A DNA stretch of 34,837 nt from Nitrospirae bacterium MYbinv3. GTDB taxonomy: Bacteria; Nitrospirota; Thermodesulfovibrionia; Thermodesulfovibrionales; Magnetobacteriaceae. Below the pieces are notes generated by a model, which did not search any database, was not told the DNA's origin, and saw only the letters and a list, made by a program, of their open reading frames with translations. Location of the stretch: assembly GCA_002753395.1 (NCBI GenBank), contig PEAB01000035.1:1-34837 (forward strand). Reading direction: 5' to 3'. The translations under genes and the position numbers were made by a program. Every line of letters starts with the position of its first letter. Position 1 is the stretch's first letter. Positions 24,432 through 32,564 of the stretch are shown in pieces.

Positions 24432-24767
24432 TCAGTGTGAAGAGAGCTTAATCAACACGGCTATGGCCGCAACACCGGCTGTCATAATCGTGCCAAGCCG
24501 TATTGAAAGCCGTAATTCAAGCTCCTTGATATCTCTTGTAAGCCTGGCTTCAAGCTCCTTGATATCTCTTGTGAGCCTGGCTTCAAGCTCCTTGATATCT
24601 CTTGTGAGCCTGGCTTCAAGCTCTTTCAGGTCCCGTTTTGTTGCTAACCCCCCTTCTATTAGTTCGGACAGGGCTTCTGCCTGTACCTCGGCTTGTCCCT
24701 CTGTAAATCCAACAGACTTTAATTTTTTTACAAATAAGTGTGTGTCAAATATGAGTGTGTCTTTCAT
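24432..24767 (-). CDS. Coiled-coil protein with 11-residue repeats and C-terminal membrane helix
   Basis: This is a 111-residue protein resembling the DUF1640/CCDC90-type bacterial proteins. An N-terminal helical region (FVKKLKSVGFTEGQAEVQAEAL) is followed by LATKRDLKELEARLTRDIK. The 11-residue unit ELEARLTRDIK is then repeated three times before a diverged ELELRLSI. It ends in a membrane helix (GTIMTAGVAAIAVLIKL). The repeated units should form a long continuous coiled coil that may set the distance between the head and the membrane. The ribosome site GGAGG is good. The DNA repeats are almost identical, suggesting recent expansion. The function is unknown. Confidence 0.85.
   Translation of the reverse strand: MKDTLIFDTHLFVKKLKSVGFTEGQAEVQAEALSELIEGGLATKRDLKELEARLTRDIKELEARLTRDIKELEARLTRDIKELELRLSIRLGTIMTAGVAAIAVLIKLSSH
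24516..24632. repeat. 33-bp tandem repeat inside the coiled-coil gene
   Basis: The 33-bp units begin at 24516, 24549 and 24582, with a partial unit from 24615. They differ at only one or two positions (GTAAGCCTGG against GTGAGCCTGG). One unit encodes 11 residues (three heptad-like turns), so copy-number change keeps the frame. Confidence 0.9.
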
Positions 24768-24868
24768 AATCTACCTCCATAATCCATTATACCAATTAAT
24801 CAATTTGATTTTACCATAAATTGTCTTGTAAACTTTATATCATATCTATCAAGACAGGAGACTATGAA

Positions 24869-25111
24869 ATGGAGCTTGATACTAAAGACAGGATGTTTTT
24901 AAACCGGCTAATAAAGAGAAAGAAGTATTTTCTGACTTTCAGTATCCTGAGTACAATGATGGGGATTGGAATGTTGATCTACCATTTTGTCAGTAAAGAC
25001 TCAAATAGCTTGAGGTTGGTACTTGTCGTTTTTATATTACTGTCTGGAAGGGCTAACCTGCGTCAGTATAAGATATCCGTACTGCTGGATAAGATTAAGC
25101 TTCTTGATTGA
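24869..25111 (+). CDS. Small two-helix membrane protein, hypothetical
   Basis: This is an 80-residue protein not recognised as a named family. A charged N-terminus (MELDTKDRMFLNRLIKRKK) is followed by two membrane helices, YFLTFSILSTMMGIGMLIYHF and LRLVLVVFILLSG (each shown in part), and a basic C-terminus. ATG 24869 is chosen for its AGGAG site (24856-24860), 8 nt upstream. The longer frame from 24821 lacks one. It is divergent from the coiled-coil gene, which also ends in a membrane helix. No other context helps. Confidence 0.62.
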   Translation: MELDTKDRMFLNRLIKRKKYFLTFSILSTMMGIGMLIYHFVSKDSNSLRLVLVVFILLSGRANLRQYKISVLLDKIKLLD

Positions 25112-25126
25112 TGTTTCCAAGAAGAT

Positions 25127-25222
25127 AGGTGCATAAAAACTTCATGGGTTTTAAAAACAGAATGGAGGGCTTTGCCCTCCCTCAGACCCACCCACAAGGG
25201 GACCAGTCCTCTTGACCCCATT
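25127..25222 (+). repeat. Element end plus module A copy 9
   Basis: AGGTGCATAAAAACTTCATGGG at the left is an element-end sequence. It is followed by TGGAGGGC-TTT-GCCCTCCCT, CAGACCCACCCAC, AAGGGGAC-CA-GTCCTCTT and GACCCCATTA (25164-25222). No clear right end or target duplication was found. The 403-nt gap 25112-25514 holds this copy, the element at 25279-25411 and the kinase promoter. Confidence 0.75.
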
Positions 25223-25278
25223 ATATCGCATGTTTATACGCAATGTTCCAATCGTATACGGAACTATTACACAGCAAC

Positions 25279-25411
25279 GGGTGTATAAGAAACTTATGGG
25301 TCATCCTGTGGGGCATCTTGTCTTTGCCGTGCTCGACACGGCAATCCACAAGCTAATAGATTCCTGCTTTCGCAGGAATGACATAGTTTCCCACGACTTT
25401 CTTATGCACTC
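25279..25411. mobile_element. MITE-like element (133 bp) upstream of the kinase gene
   Basis: The ends are GGGTGTATAAGAAA and, on the other strand, GAGTGCATAAGAAA (12 of 14 match). The flanking sequences are ACAGCAAC (25271-25278) and ACTGCAAC (25412-25419), a near-perfect 8-bp duplication. Inside are the hairpin TTGCCGTG-CTCGA-CACGGCAA and a GATTCCTGC-TTTC-GCAGGAATGACA palindrome. No module A copy is inside this one. Confidence 0.75.
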
Positions 25412-25440
25412 ACTGCAACTAGAAATTAGATTTTTATATG

Positions 25441-25449
25441 TGATATAAT
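25441..25449 (+). promoter_or_regulatory. Extended -10 promoter of the kinase-WD40 gene
   Basis: TGATATAAT carries the TG extension and a perfect TATAAT (25444-25449). No good -35 is present. The predicted start is near 25456, giving a leader of about 59 nt with GAAGGT before ATG 25515. The MITE-like element ends 30 bp upstream. Confidence 0.6.
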
Positions 25450-25514
25450 GATAGAAAATATATGAAGTATAAATAACCTGCCAAATAGCCGTGAATAAAC
25501 ATAGAAGGTAACGG

Positions 25515-27983
25515 ATGAAGAAGACCGAGTGGGTTATCGGAGATGTGCTAATGGACCTCTACGAGATAAGGGAGGTCTATACCACTGGCGGGATGGGGGT
25601 GGTCTACAAGATATTTCATAGGGGTTGGAATGTTGAGTTGGCTATGAAAAGTCCAAGGCCTGAGTACTTTCAAACGGAGATACATAAGCGCAATTTCGAG
25701 CGTGAGGCTGAGACATGGATGGACCTCGGGCTGCATCCAAACATAGTAAGCTGCTACTACATAAGACGTATTGTTGACATCCCCCGCGTCTTTGCCGAAT
25801 TCCTCGATGGAGGCTGTCTAAGGGACTGGATACGCCAACGTAAACTAACTAGCCTGGAAACCATCATAGATATAGCGATACAGTTTGCCACAGGGCTGCA
25901 CTATGCACACGAACACGGACTGGTGCACCAGGATGTCAAACCTGCAAACGTTATGTTGTCCAAAGACGGCATGGTCAAGGTCACAGACTTTGGACTGGCA
26001 AAGGCAAGGGCAATGACTGACGGGGGTGCAGCAGCATCCCATCAAAATAAAGAAGATATGGATATGACCCTCCATCGAGGGGCGCTTGTGAGCTTTGGCG
26101 GTATGACGCAGGCCTACTGCTCCCCAGAACAGGCAAGCTTCAGCCCCCTGTCAAAAAAGACAGACATATGGTCATGGGGGGTATCCATATTAGAGGTCTT
26201 TGTTGGAGGAGTAACGTGGATGAGCGGAAACGTGGCCGCCACTGCATTAGAGGGATACATCAGTCAGGGGCCAACTGACCACGTCATACCGCTTATGCCC
26301 GCTGCCATCGTAGGCCTCCTTAAGAAATGCTTCAATAAGGACCCTAAAGATCGTCCTGAATCAATGCTTGAGATAACAAGCGAATTAAAAGATATCTATC
26401 ATAAGGTTACCGGCAAGAAGTATCCACGGACCCAATACCTGGCTGGACGTGCAACTGCCGATAGCATCAACAACAGGGTAATCTCACTCATAGACCTTAA
26501 GAAAACCAAAGGGCTCGCCTCTATCTGGAAGGATGCTCTAAAAACAGACCCTCATCACTTTGAATCCACATATAATCTGGCTCTGTATGAATGGAAAAAC
26601 AGCGTTATTACGGAGAGGGAAGTCTTTCGGAGGATCAATGCAATCACCCCAAAGAGCCATCTAAATTGGCGGCAACAGCACCTTTTAGGAAAACTATACT
26701 TGTTCTTCGGCAACTACTCAAACGCTGTTGAGACGCTGTGGAAGACTCAACGTCCAGAACAGGCGTCGGCTGCCGAGATAAAAGACCTGGTACTAGCCCT
26801 GTGTGCTGAGGGAAAAAACCTTAGTACCACGGTTGGTAATAAAGACAGCGCTGCCACACTCTTATGGAAAGACGTTGAAAAACAATGCAAGATAATCATA
26901 GACACCATGCCCACAAACATCGACCCTTACATAGTTACCGCCTACACATTGTCACTAACCAGACAAGGCAGACAGAGGGAGGCCCACGAGTTTTATGGCC
27001 AGTATAGCGAAAAGCTGTCTACTACTTCGTTACAGTTAGCCCCACCCGCGCTGCCTTCCTCCCTTACCGGTGTCTCTCATCGCTATCTACCCGGTTTTGA
27101 GGTGCTACACACCTTAGAGGAACACAACGGGCTTGTCAGCTCTATAGCAATTACCCCGGATGGCAAAAGGGCGCTTTCTGCAGGCAGCGACGACCGATCC
27201 GTGCGCGTGTGGGACATCGAGGAGGGGGTGTGTCTGTCCACCCTGTTTGGACACAACGACTGGGTTACCTCGGTGTGCGTTACCACCGATGGTAGGTTTG
27301 CCATCTCAGGCTCAAACGACAAGACCCTGCGCCTGTGGGATATAGGTACCAGCTGCGAAAACACCACAGGCAGATGTATCCGGGTTTTCAGCGGCTCTAC
27401 GGACAGGATAACGGCCGTAGCCGTTACCCCCGACAGCAAATACGTCTTAGCTGGGGGTAACGATGCGTTGCTGCGTATGTACAACATGTTGGATGGCAGG
27501 CTGGTACGGCTTTACAGTGGACACGAAAGCAGGATCACCTCCGTGGCAATCAGCCCGGACGGCCTGTATGCAATAAGCGGCAGCACGGATAAAAAGGTGT
27601 GTATGTTCAACATCGTTACAGGCAAACTGATCCGTACCTACACAGGCCACACGGAGGGTGTAACGTCTGTTGCCATTAGCCCTTCGGGGGGGTTAGTGCT
27701 ATCAGGGAGCGAGGACAAGACCCTGAGACTCTACAACACCCTAACAGGCCACCCAGTGCATACCTTCTACGGGCACACCGGGGGCGTTTTAAGCGTTGCA
27801 TTCTCCCCGGACGGCTCACAGGTCATATCCGGCAGCGTTGACGAGACGTTGTGCCTATGGGATATACATAACTACCAAAGGCTCCACCTATTTAAAAAAT
27901 TTGAAGGCCCTGCCGCTTGGCCATCACACCACCGGACAGCCACACATCTACAAGGGCAGTGTATAGCATCTGGAACGGTATAA
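25515..27983 (+). CDS. Ser/Thr protein kinase with WD40 propeller (first of three frames)
   Basis: This is an 822-residue Hanks-type kinase. Marks are the Gly loop VYTTGGMGVVYK, catalytic Lys in ELAMKSPRP, HEHGLVHQDVKPANVML (HQD in place of HRD), VTDFGLAKA, AYCSPEQASFSPLSKKTDIWSWG (split near residue 215) and DPKDRPESM. Residues about 290-510 are helical and TPR-like (GKLYLFFGNYSNAVETLW). From about 530 come six full WD40 blades of the GHxxxVxSVAISPDGxxxxSGSxDxTLRLWDI type. The last 22 residues are not WD40-like. The seventh blade is completed in the -1 frame at 27917 (LAITPPDSH, then VYSIWNGIKILEL), so this frame probably ends prematurely. There is no membrane helix. The targets are unknown. 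Confidence 0.9.
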   Translation: MKKTEWVIGDVLMDLYEIREVYTTGGMGVVYKIFHRGWNVELAMKSPRPEYFQTEIHKRNFEREAETWMDLGLHPNIVSCYYIRRIVDIPRVFAEFLDGGCLRDWIRQRKLTSLETIIDIAIQFATGLHYAHEHGLVHQDVKPANVMLSKDGMVKVTDFGLAKARAMTDGGAAASHQNKEDMDMTLHRGALVSFGGMTQAYCSPEQASFSPLSKKTDIWSWGVSILEVFVGGVTWMSGNVAATALEGYISQGPTDHVIPLMPAAIVGLLKKCFNKDPKDRPESMLEITSELKDIYHKVTGKKYPRTQYLAGRATADSINNRVISLIDLKKTKGLASIWKDALKTDPHHFESTYNLALYEWKNSVITEREVFRRINAITPKSHLNWRQQHLLGKLYLFFGNYSNAVETLWKTQRPEQASAAEIKDLVLALCAEGKNLSTTVGNKDSAATLLWKDVEKQCKIIIDTMPTNIDPYIVTAYTLSLTRQGRQREAHEFYGQYSEKLSTTSLQLAPPALPSSLTGVSHRYLPGFEVLHTLEEHNGLVSSIAITPDGKRALSAGSDDRSVRVWDIEEGVCLSTLFGHNDWVTSVCVTTDGRFAISGSNDKTLRLWDIGTSCENTTGRCIRVFSGSTDRITAVAVTPDSKYVLAGGNDALLRMYNMLDGRLVRLYSGHESRITSVAISPDGLYAISGSTDKKVCMFNIVTGKLIRTYTGHTEGVTSVAISPSGGLVLSGSEDKTLRLYNTLTGHPVHTFYGHTGGVLSVAFSPDGSQVISGSVDETLCLWDIHNYQRLHLFKKFEGPAAWPSHHRTATHLQGQCIASGTV

Positions 27984-30757
27984 AGATACTCGAACTGATC
28001 AACCACTACTCCTTACCATACGCCATAGCCACACCAGTGTCGTCGTTAGAGTCGGAGGAACGCGAGGGGGGCTTTCAGCAAGAGATAAAGCGTGCAAGAC
28101 TCCTCATACAGAGCAACAACATCAAGGACGTACCTGCAATAATAAAGAAGGCTCGCAGCATAAAGGGCTATGAGCGAGACAGAGAGGCCCTACAGATAAA
28201 GGAGACAGTAGCGGCCTATTTCCCCAAACACGTCCCTGGCTACGACCGGAAGGAAATACTTGGCGCATGGCTGCTCAACGTGCTTGAAGGTCACACAGGC
28301 GGGGTCAACTCGGTAGCAGTCACCGAGGATGACAGATACATCCTGTCAGGCTCAGAGGACAGAACCCTGCGCCTGTGGGAGCTGGCAGCCGCTGAGACCA
28401 AGGGCGTATTCCAAGGGCACGAGGACAGCGTCCGCTCCGTGGCCATTAGCGCTAATGGCAGATATGCCCTATCGGCATCCAACGACAGAACTCTCCGCCT
28501 GTGGGACATACCAACTGGAAAATGCAGGGGTGTCTTTAAAGGACACACTGCCAGCGTGGGCACAGTCCTTTTTGGAACAGACAACCGCTATGCCCTATCG
28601 CAAGACGACAATGGCATAATACACCTCTGGGACCTGCTCAAAAAGGATACCCTGCGAACAATATATGTAAATGAAGACTCAACGACCGTAGGGAGTTCAC
28701 TAATCACTGAGCACAGCGCAACCATAGGAAGCGGTCAACTAAATAACACAACCGTTGCCCTGTATCCTGACCTCAGATACGCTATCACCGGAAGAGGCGA
28801 CGGGGTCATCTCCGTGTGGGATATTGCCCTTGAAGAACGCCTACGCTCCTTTAAAATGTTAAACAACAGCATAACCGCCTTGGCAGTAAGCTCTGACGGG
28901 AGATTTATCCTCACGGGGGGACTCTATGAGGGAGCCATCCAGTTGTGGGGTTTTAGAAGCGGCAGGCTCATACGCAGCTTTAAAGGACACACTGGCGAAA
29001 TAACAACCGTTTGTTTCAGCTCTGACGTTAAGTGCATCCTGTCTGCGGGTACGGATGAAACTATTCGTATCTGGGATATAGAGACAAGCAGGGAACTGCG
29101 CAAGTTCATCTTACACGGCAGCAAGATAAGAACTGCCATCTTTAGTCCAAGCGGGTGGCTGGCAATTACAGGCGGAGCGGATAAGATGTTAAACTCGTTC
29201 TACCTGGACTGGGACATCGACGTCGTCAACTACGAGGACTGGGATGATAGGGCAAGCCCCTATGTCGAGACGTTTTTGACCCTTCACACCCCGCTTGAAC
29301 AAAACACGTTGATGCGAAAGGGTAAACCAAAGTTTCATCAAGAAGACTCCTATGCGCTCATCAAGCAGATGAGTTTGAGCGGCTTTGGCTGGCTTACACC
29401 AGAAGGTATCCTGCAAAAACTAAGACAGCTTGAAAAAAACGCTGTTGATAGATTAATTGAATCAGAGCAAACATTTAACAAACTCTTAGACCTCAGCAGG
29501 ACCCTTATGTCAACAGCAGACACAACCCGCTGCGACAAGGATAGCAACTCCCCCTGCACGTGGATGACCGCCCTTGAAACAATAATGAAGGCTCGTTCTA
29601 TAAAAGGTTATGCAAGACACGAGGAGTTGTTAAGGGCGTATGAGAAGATATCATCCGTCTTTCCAAAGAAGAATCTATTATCAGCATGGAAGGTTAGATA
29701 CCTGGCCAGGTTAAGCGCTGAGCGCAGCAGTGGCCGTGAGTCTGAGATCAACACAATGGCCTTTAGCCTGGACAACAGGTATGTCATAACAGGTGGCGCT
29801 GATAGAAACATCTTCCTGTGGGACCTGCAAACCCACAGGGCTGGATCGGATAACTCTTTTGCCGAAACACCCATAAGGGTCTACACTGGACACATGGCGG
29901 AGATTACCTCCACAGCCTTTATAAAGAATAAACGCTTTCTCTCAGGCAGCGCAGACAGAACCCTACGGCTATGGGATATAGATAGCGGGCAATGCCTCAA
30001 GGTCTTCAAAGAACACTCTGAGGCGATTACCTCGATCTGGGCAGATCGTAATGGTTTGATAGCCGTCTGTGGAAGCATTGACGGCAGCATCCGCATATGG
30101 GACATAGAAAGTGGGGATATCCTACAGATCTATAACAACCCTTCAGGCAGCGTCAACTCTCTTACTGTAAGCCCCGACATGGCGCTGATGCTAACCGGGG
30201 GTAACGACAGGTCGCTCACTCTGTGGCAACTGTGCACGGGGCAGCGTCTGTACACCATGCAGGGACACTCTGACGTAGTAAACTCAGTGGCCATTAGCCC
30301 CAACGGGAGATTTGCCATATCAGCCAGTGAGGACAGAACCATACGCACATGGGATATTACCTCTGGTAAGGCAATCTCTACTTACGAGGGGCATACGGCT
30401 GGCGTTACCGCCGTAGAGATAAGCCCTGATGGCGCCTTTGCGATATCTGCAGGCAGAGATAATAAACTCTGCCTGTGGACGCTGTCAGACAAAAACAAGG
30501 TACATACGCTTAAGGGCCACAACGCCCCTGTAACGGCCGCAGCGCTAAGCCCCAACGGCTTTCACCTAATCTCGGCAGCTCAGGACAGGTCTATATGTCT
30601 GTGGTACCTTCAGTGGGAAGTGGGCAGCGAAAGTTCTACGGATCTTAGCAGCGAGTGCCTGGTGTACATAGAAAACTTCCTTATCCAGTACAAACCCCTC
30701 ATGAAGGATTCCCTCTTGAGAAAGGGGGGAAACCCCTGTGGGGTAGAGGTGAGCTAA
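27917..30757 (+). CDS. WD40 repeat protein, two propellers (second of three frames)
   Basis: This is a 946-codon frame beginning at TTG, with no ribosome site, inside the 3' end of the kinase frame. It first finishes the seventh blade of propeller 1, then has a linker with IIKKARSIKGYER (about 75-87). Seven blades form propeller 2 (about 120-425; blade 4 is long and degenerate). A tail module with YVETFL and GFGWLTPEGI and a second linker with IMKARSIKGYAR follow. Propeller 3 has seven blades (about 600-910), then YIENFL. The frame then shifts at a G run near 30724. The final few residues (NPCGVEVS) do not match the family. I interpret it as the middle of one protein; the TTG is unlikely to be a real start. 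Confidence 0.8.
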   Translation: MAITPPDSHTSTRAVYSIWNGIKILELINHYSLPYAIATPVSSLESEEREGGFQQEIKRARLLIQSNNIKDVPAIIKKARSIKGYERDREALQIKETVAAYFPKHVPGYDRKEILGAWLLNVLEGHTGGVNSVAVTEDDRYILSGSEDRTLRLWELAAAETKGVFQGHEDSVRSVAISANGRYALSASNDRTLRLWDIPTGKCRGVFKGHTASVGTVLFGTDNRYALSQDDNGIIHLWDLLKKDTLRTIYVNEDSTTVGSSLITEHSATIGSGQLNNTTVALYPDLRYAITGRGDGVISVWDIALEERLRSFKMLNNSITALAVSSDGRFILTGGLYEGAIQLWGFRSGRLIRSFKGHTGEITTVCFSSDVKCILSAGTDETIRIWDIETSRELRKFILHGSKIRTAIFSPSGWLAITGGADKMLNSFYLDWDIDVVNYEDWDDRASPYVETFLTLHTPLEQNTLMRKGKPKFHQEDSYALIKQMSLSGFGWLTPEGILQKLRQLEKNAVDRLIESEQTFNKLLDLSRTLMSTADTTRCDKDSNSPCTWMTALETIMKARSIKGYARHEELLRAYEKISSVFPKKNLLSAWKVRYLARLSAERSSGRESEINTMAFSLDNRYVITGGADRNIFLWDLQTHRAGSDNSFAETPIRVYTGHMAEITSTAFIKNKRFLSGSADRTLRLWDIDSGQCLKVFKEHSEAITSIWADRNGLIAVCGSIDGSIRIWDIESGDILQIYNNPSGSVNSLTVSPDMALMLTGGNDRSLTLWQLCTGQRLYTMQGHSDVVNSVAISPNGRFAISASEDRTIRTWDITSGKAISTYEGHTAGVTAVEISPDGAFAISAGRDNKLCLWTLSDKNKVHTLKGHNAPVTAAALSPNGFHLISAAQDRSICLWYLQWEVGSESSTDLSSECLVYIENFLIQYKPLMKDSLLRKGGNPCGVEVS

Positions 30758-32286
30758 ACAGCTTCCTAAACGAGTTAAGATACAGAAACCTCGGAGGTAT
30801 AAGACCGGAGGAGGTTACGGGGAGGCTGGTACAGCTTAGCGATGAACACAGTCGTAGGGCTGTTGAGCTTGAGGACTCCTTTGTCAGACTGATAACCCTG
30901 GCAGACAGTTCCCTACGGTTACAAGAGTTATCAACCCATTCCGTACGGTCGCTGGTGGGAGCAGGGGATCCCTTAAACGAGAGATCTTACGAAAAGAGCT
31001 TGGAGCTTATAACCAAGGCCCGCAGCATCGAAGGCTACGACAGAGACGTCAGGGCGTTGCGCATCTCGGATGAGTTGTCAAACGTCTATCCTCGAAATAA
31101 GCTAAAAACCCTGTGGAAGCAAAAGACCTTGTCAGCAGGGGGCACAACAGGGTTCAATGCCATGACGTTTGCACCAAATGGCCGTTACTCAATCATAGCT
31201 GACTGCAATAAGACGCTGTCTCTGTGGGATATAGACACGGGGCAATCTTTTAGGGTATTTAAAGGCCACCAAGACGACGTTACCTCTTTAGATGTCACCG
31301 CAGATGGCAGACAGGTAGTCTCTGGCAGCAGAGACTCTACCCTGCGCATGTGGGACGCCTCAACAGGTCAGGAGATAAGGGTCTTTGAAGGTCATACAGG
31401 GGGTATCAACACCGTAGCAGTTACGGCAGAAGGCAAGCACGTCATCTCTGGGAGCGAGGACAGGACGCTGCGCCTGTGGGACACCTCAACAGGCACTCGG
31501 GTTAAGGTCTTTAAGAACAACAACATGATGGTTAAATCCTTGAAAATAAGCCCAGATGAGTCATATATCTTTTGTGGAAGCTCAGACGGGAGCATTGTCT
31601 TTTTGGACATAAGGTTGAAAGAAGTCATATACACGTTTAAAGGTCATCAGGGGGATGTAACATCGCTCGCCATCTCACCCAACGGACGTTACATATTCTC
31701 CGGCGCTGCAGATACGAAGATACGTCTCTGGGACATACCAACGGGGGAGTGTTTTCGCATCTTTGAGGGACATACGGGGGCAATAACAACGCTGGCAGCA
31801 ACACCCAACGGCCGCTATCTCGTCTCAGGCAGCGCTGACAAGACTGTACGTATTTGGGACATACAGACTGGCGAACTATTTCAAGTAATACAATGGCACA
31901 CTGGGCCGATAACCACCGTTGCTATCAGCCCCAGCGGGAGTCTGATGCTCACTGGCGGTATTGACGCCTTTGCATACCTGTGGTACATGGACTGGAGTCT
32001 TCAAGTAAGACCCATGACTACGAATTGGGATGATGGCGCTAAGGCATACTTAGAGGCGTTCCTCTGTATACAGATGCAAAAACTCAGCAGCCGCACTGTA
32101 TTTTCAAAAAAACCACAGTGGTCAGATGACGACTTCAACACCCTCCTGAAAAAACTCGCCCACGCAGGCTACGGATGGCTAACCCAACAAGGTGTTAAAC
32201 AAAAACTCAACGAAATGGCCAATAAATGGAAATCCCTACACACAGAAAAAAAACAATTCTTTGAAAAACAATTCAGAACTACATAG
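30655..32286 (+). CDS. WD40 repeat protein, fourth propeller (third of three frames)
   Basis: This is a 543-codon frame. Its first ~25 codons (from GTG 30655) overlap the previous gene and are not family-like. From KPLWGRGELNSFL onward it continues the tail module of propeller 3 (NLGGIRPEEV takes the place of GFGWLTPEGI). A linker with LITKARSIEGYDR follows, then seven WD40 blades (about 165-455) and a final tail module with YLEAFL and GYGWLTQQGV. It ends in a Lys-rich helix. There is no ribosome site at GTG. An antitoxin-like gene follows 17 nt after the stop with its own strong site. Confidence 0.8.
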   Translation: MPGVHRKLPYPVQTPHEGFPLEKGGKPLWGRGELNSFLNELRYRNLGGIRPEEVTGRLVQLSDEHSRRAVELEDSFVRLITLADSSLRLQELSTHSVRSLVGAGDPLNERSYEKSLELITKARSIEGYDRDVRALRISDELSNVYPRNKLKTLWKQKTLSAGGTTGFNAMTFAPNGRYSIIADCNKTLSLWDIDTGQSFRVFKGHQDDVTSLDVTADGRQVVSGSRDSTLRMWDASTGQEIRVFEGHTGGINTVAVTAEGKHVISGSEDRTLRLWDTSTGTRVKVFKNNNMMVKSLKISPDESYIFCGSSDGSIVFLDIRLKEVIYTFKGHQGDVTSLAISPNGRYIFSGAADTKIRLWDIPTGECFRIFEGHTGAITTLAATPNGRYLVSGSADKTVRIWDIQTGELFQVIQWHTGPITTVAISPSGSLMLTGGIDAFAYLWYMDWSLQVRPMTTNWDDGAKAYLEAFLCIQMQKLSSRTVFSKKPQWSDDDFNTLLKKLAHAGYGWLTQQGVKQKLNEMANKWKSLHTEKKQFFEKQFRTT

Positions 32287-32303
32287 ATAAGGAGGATGAC
32301 TTT

Positions 32304-32498
32304 ATGCTGGAAATAGTAAAAAAATACATTGTAGATGAGGGTAATAACAGGTTGGCATTAGAGATCGACATCGTGACATTCAATAAGATCGAGGAGATTT
32401 TGGAAGATTACGGACTTTACCATCTAATGATTGATGACAAGGATATGGAATCTCTTAGCCCTGAACAGGCAAAAGAATATTACCGCTCAATTTCTTGA
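32304..32498 (+). CDS. Antitoxin-like small protein (orphan)
   Basis: This is a 64-residue protein. KKYIVDEGNNRLALEIDIVTFNKIEEILEDYGL followed (after a break at about residue 40) by SLSPEQAKEYY resembles short type II antitoxins that pair with RelE/ParE-type toxins: an N-terminal dimer strand and helix, then a toxin-binding tail. AAGGAGG (32289-32295) 8 nt upstream makes the start secure. No toxin gene follows; downstream is a repeat pair. It is 17 nt after the WD40 gene and probably co-transcribed. The gene is well supported, but the antitoxin role is inference. Confidence 0.75.
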   Translation: MLEIVKKYIVDEGNNRLALEIDIVTFNKIEEILEDYGLYHLMIDDKDMESLSPEQAKEYYRSIS

Positions 32499-32564
32499 TA
32501 ATGGATTTATTGAAACTTTAGTATCTTTTTTATATTTCATGGTAACTATGCTTTTACTCTTTCT

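Larger units (their letters stand above)
25515..32286 (+). other. Probable single kinase-4xWD40 gene with two -1 frame breaks
   Basis: Joining the three frames at 27917 and 30730 gives about 2257 residues. The order is kinase, TPR-like region, then four seven-bladed propellers (28 blades) separated by three linkers that each carry KARSIxGYxR. Propellers 2-4 are each followed by a YxExFL-containing tail module. Blade 7 of propeller 1 and the tail of propeller 3 are complete only if the frames are joined. It could be one gene with indels, one with programmed shifts, or a recently decayed gene. Three independent genes is the least likely reading. Confidence 0.7.

Noticed and set aside
25212-25448. 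78-codon frame upstream of the kinase
   Set aside because: It lies entirely within repeat elements; peptides such as CFRRNDI come from the GGATTCC-GGAATGACA palindrome.
27917-30757. The two downstream WD40 frames as independent genes
   Set aside because: Their starts (TTG, GTG) lack ribosome sites, their first residues are out-of-family, and the joined frames restore complete blades and tail modules.
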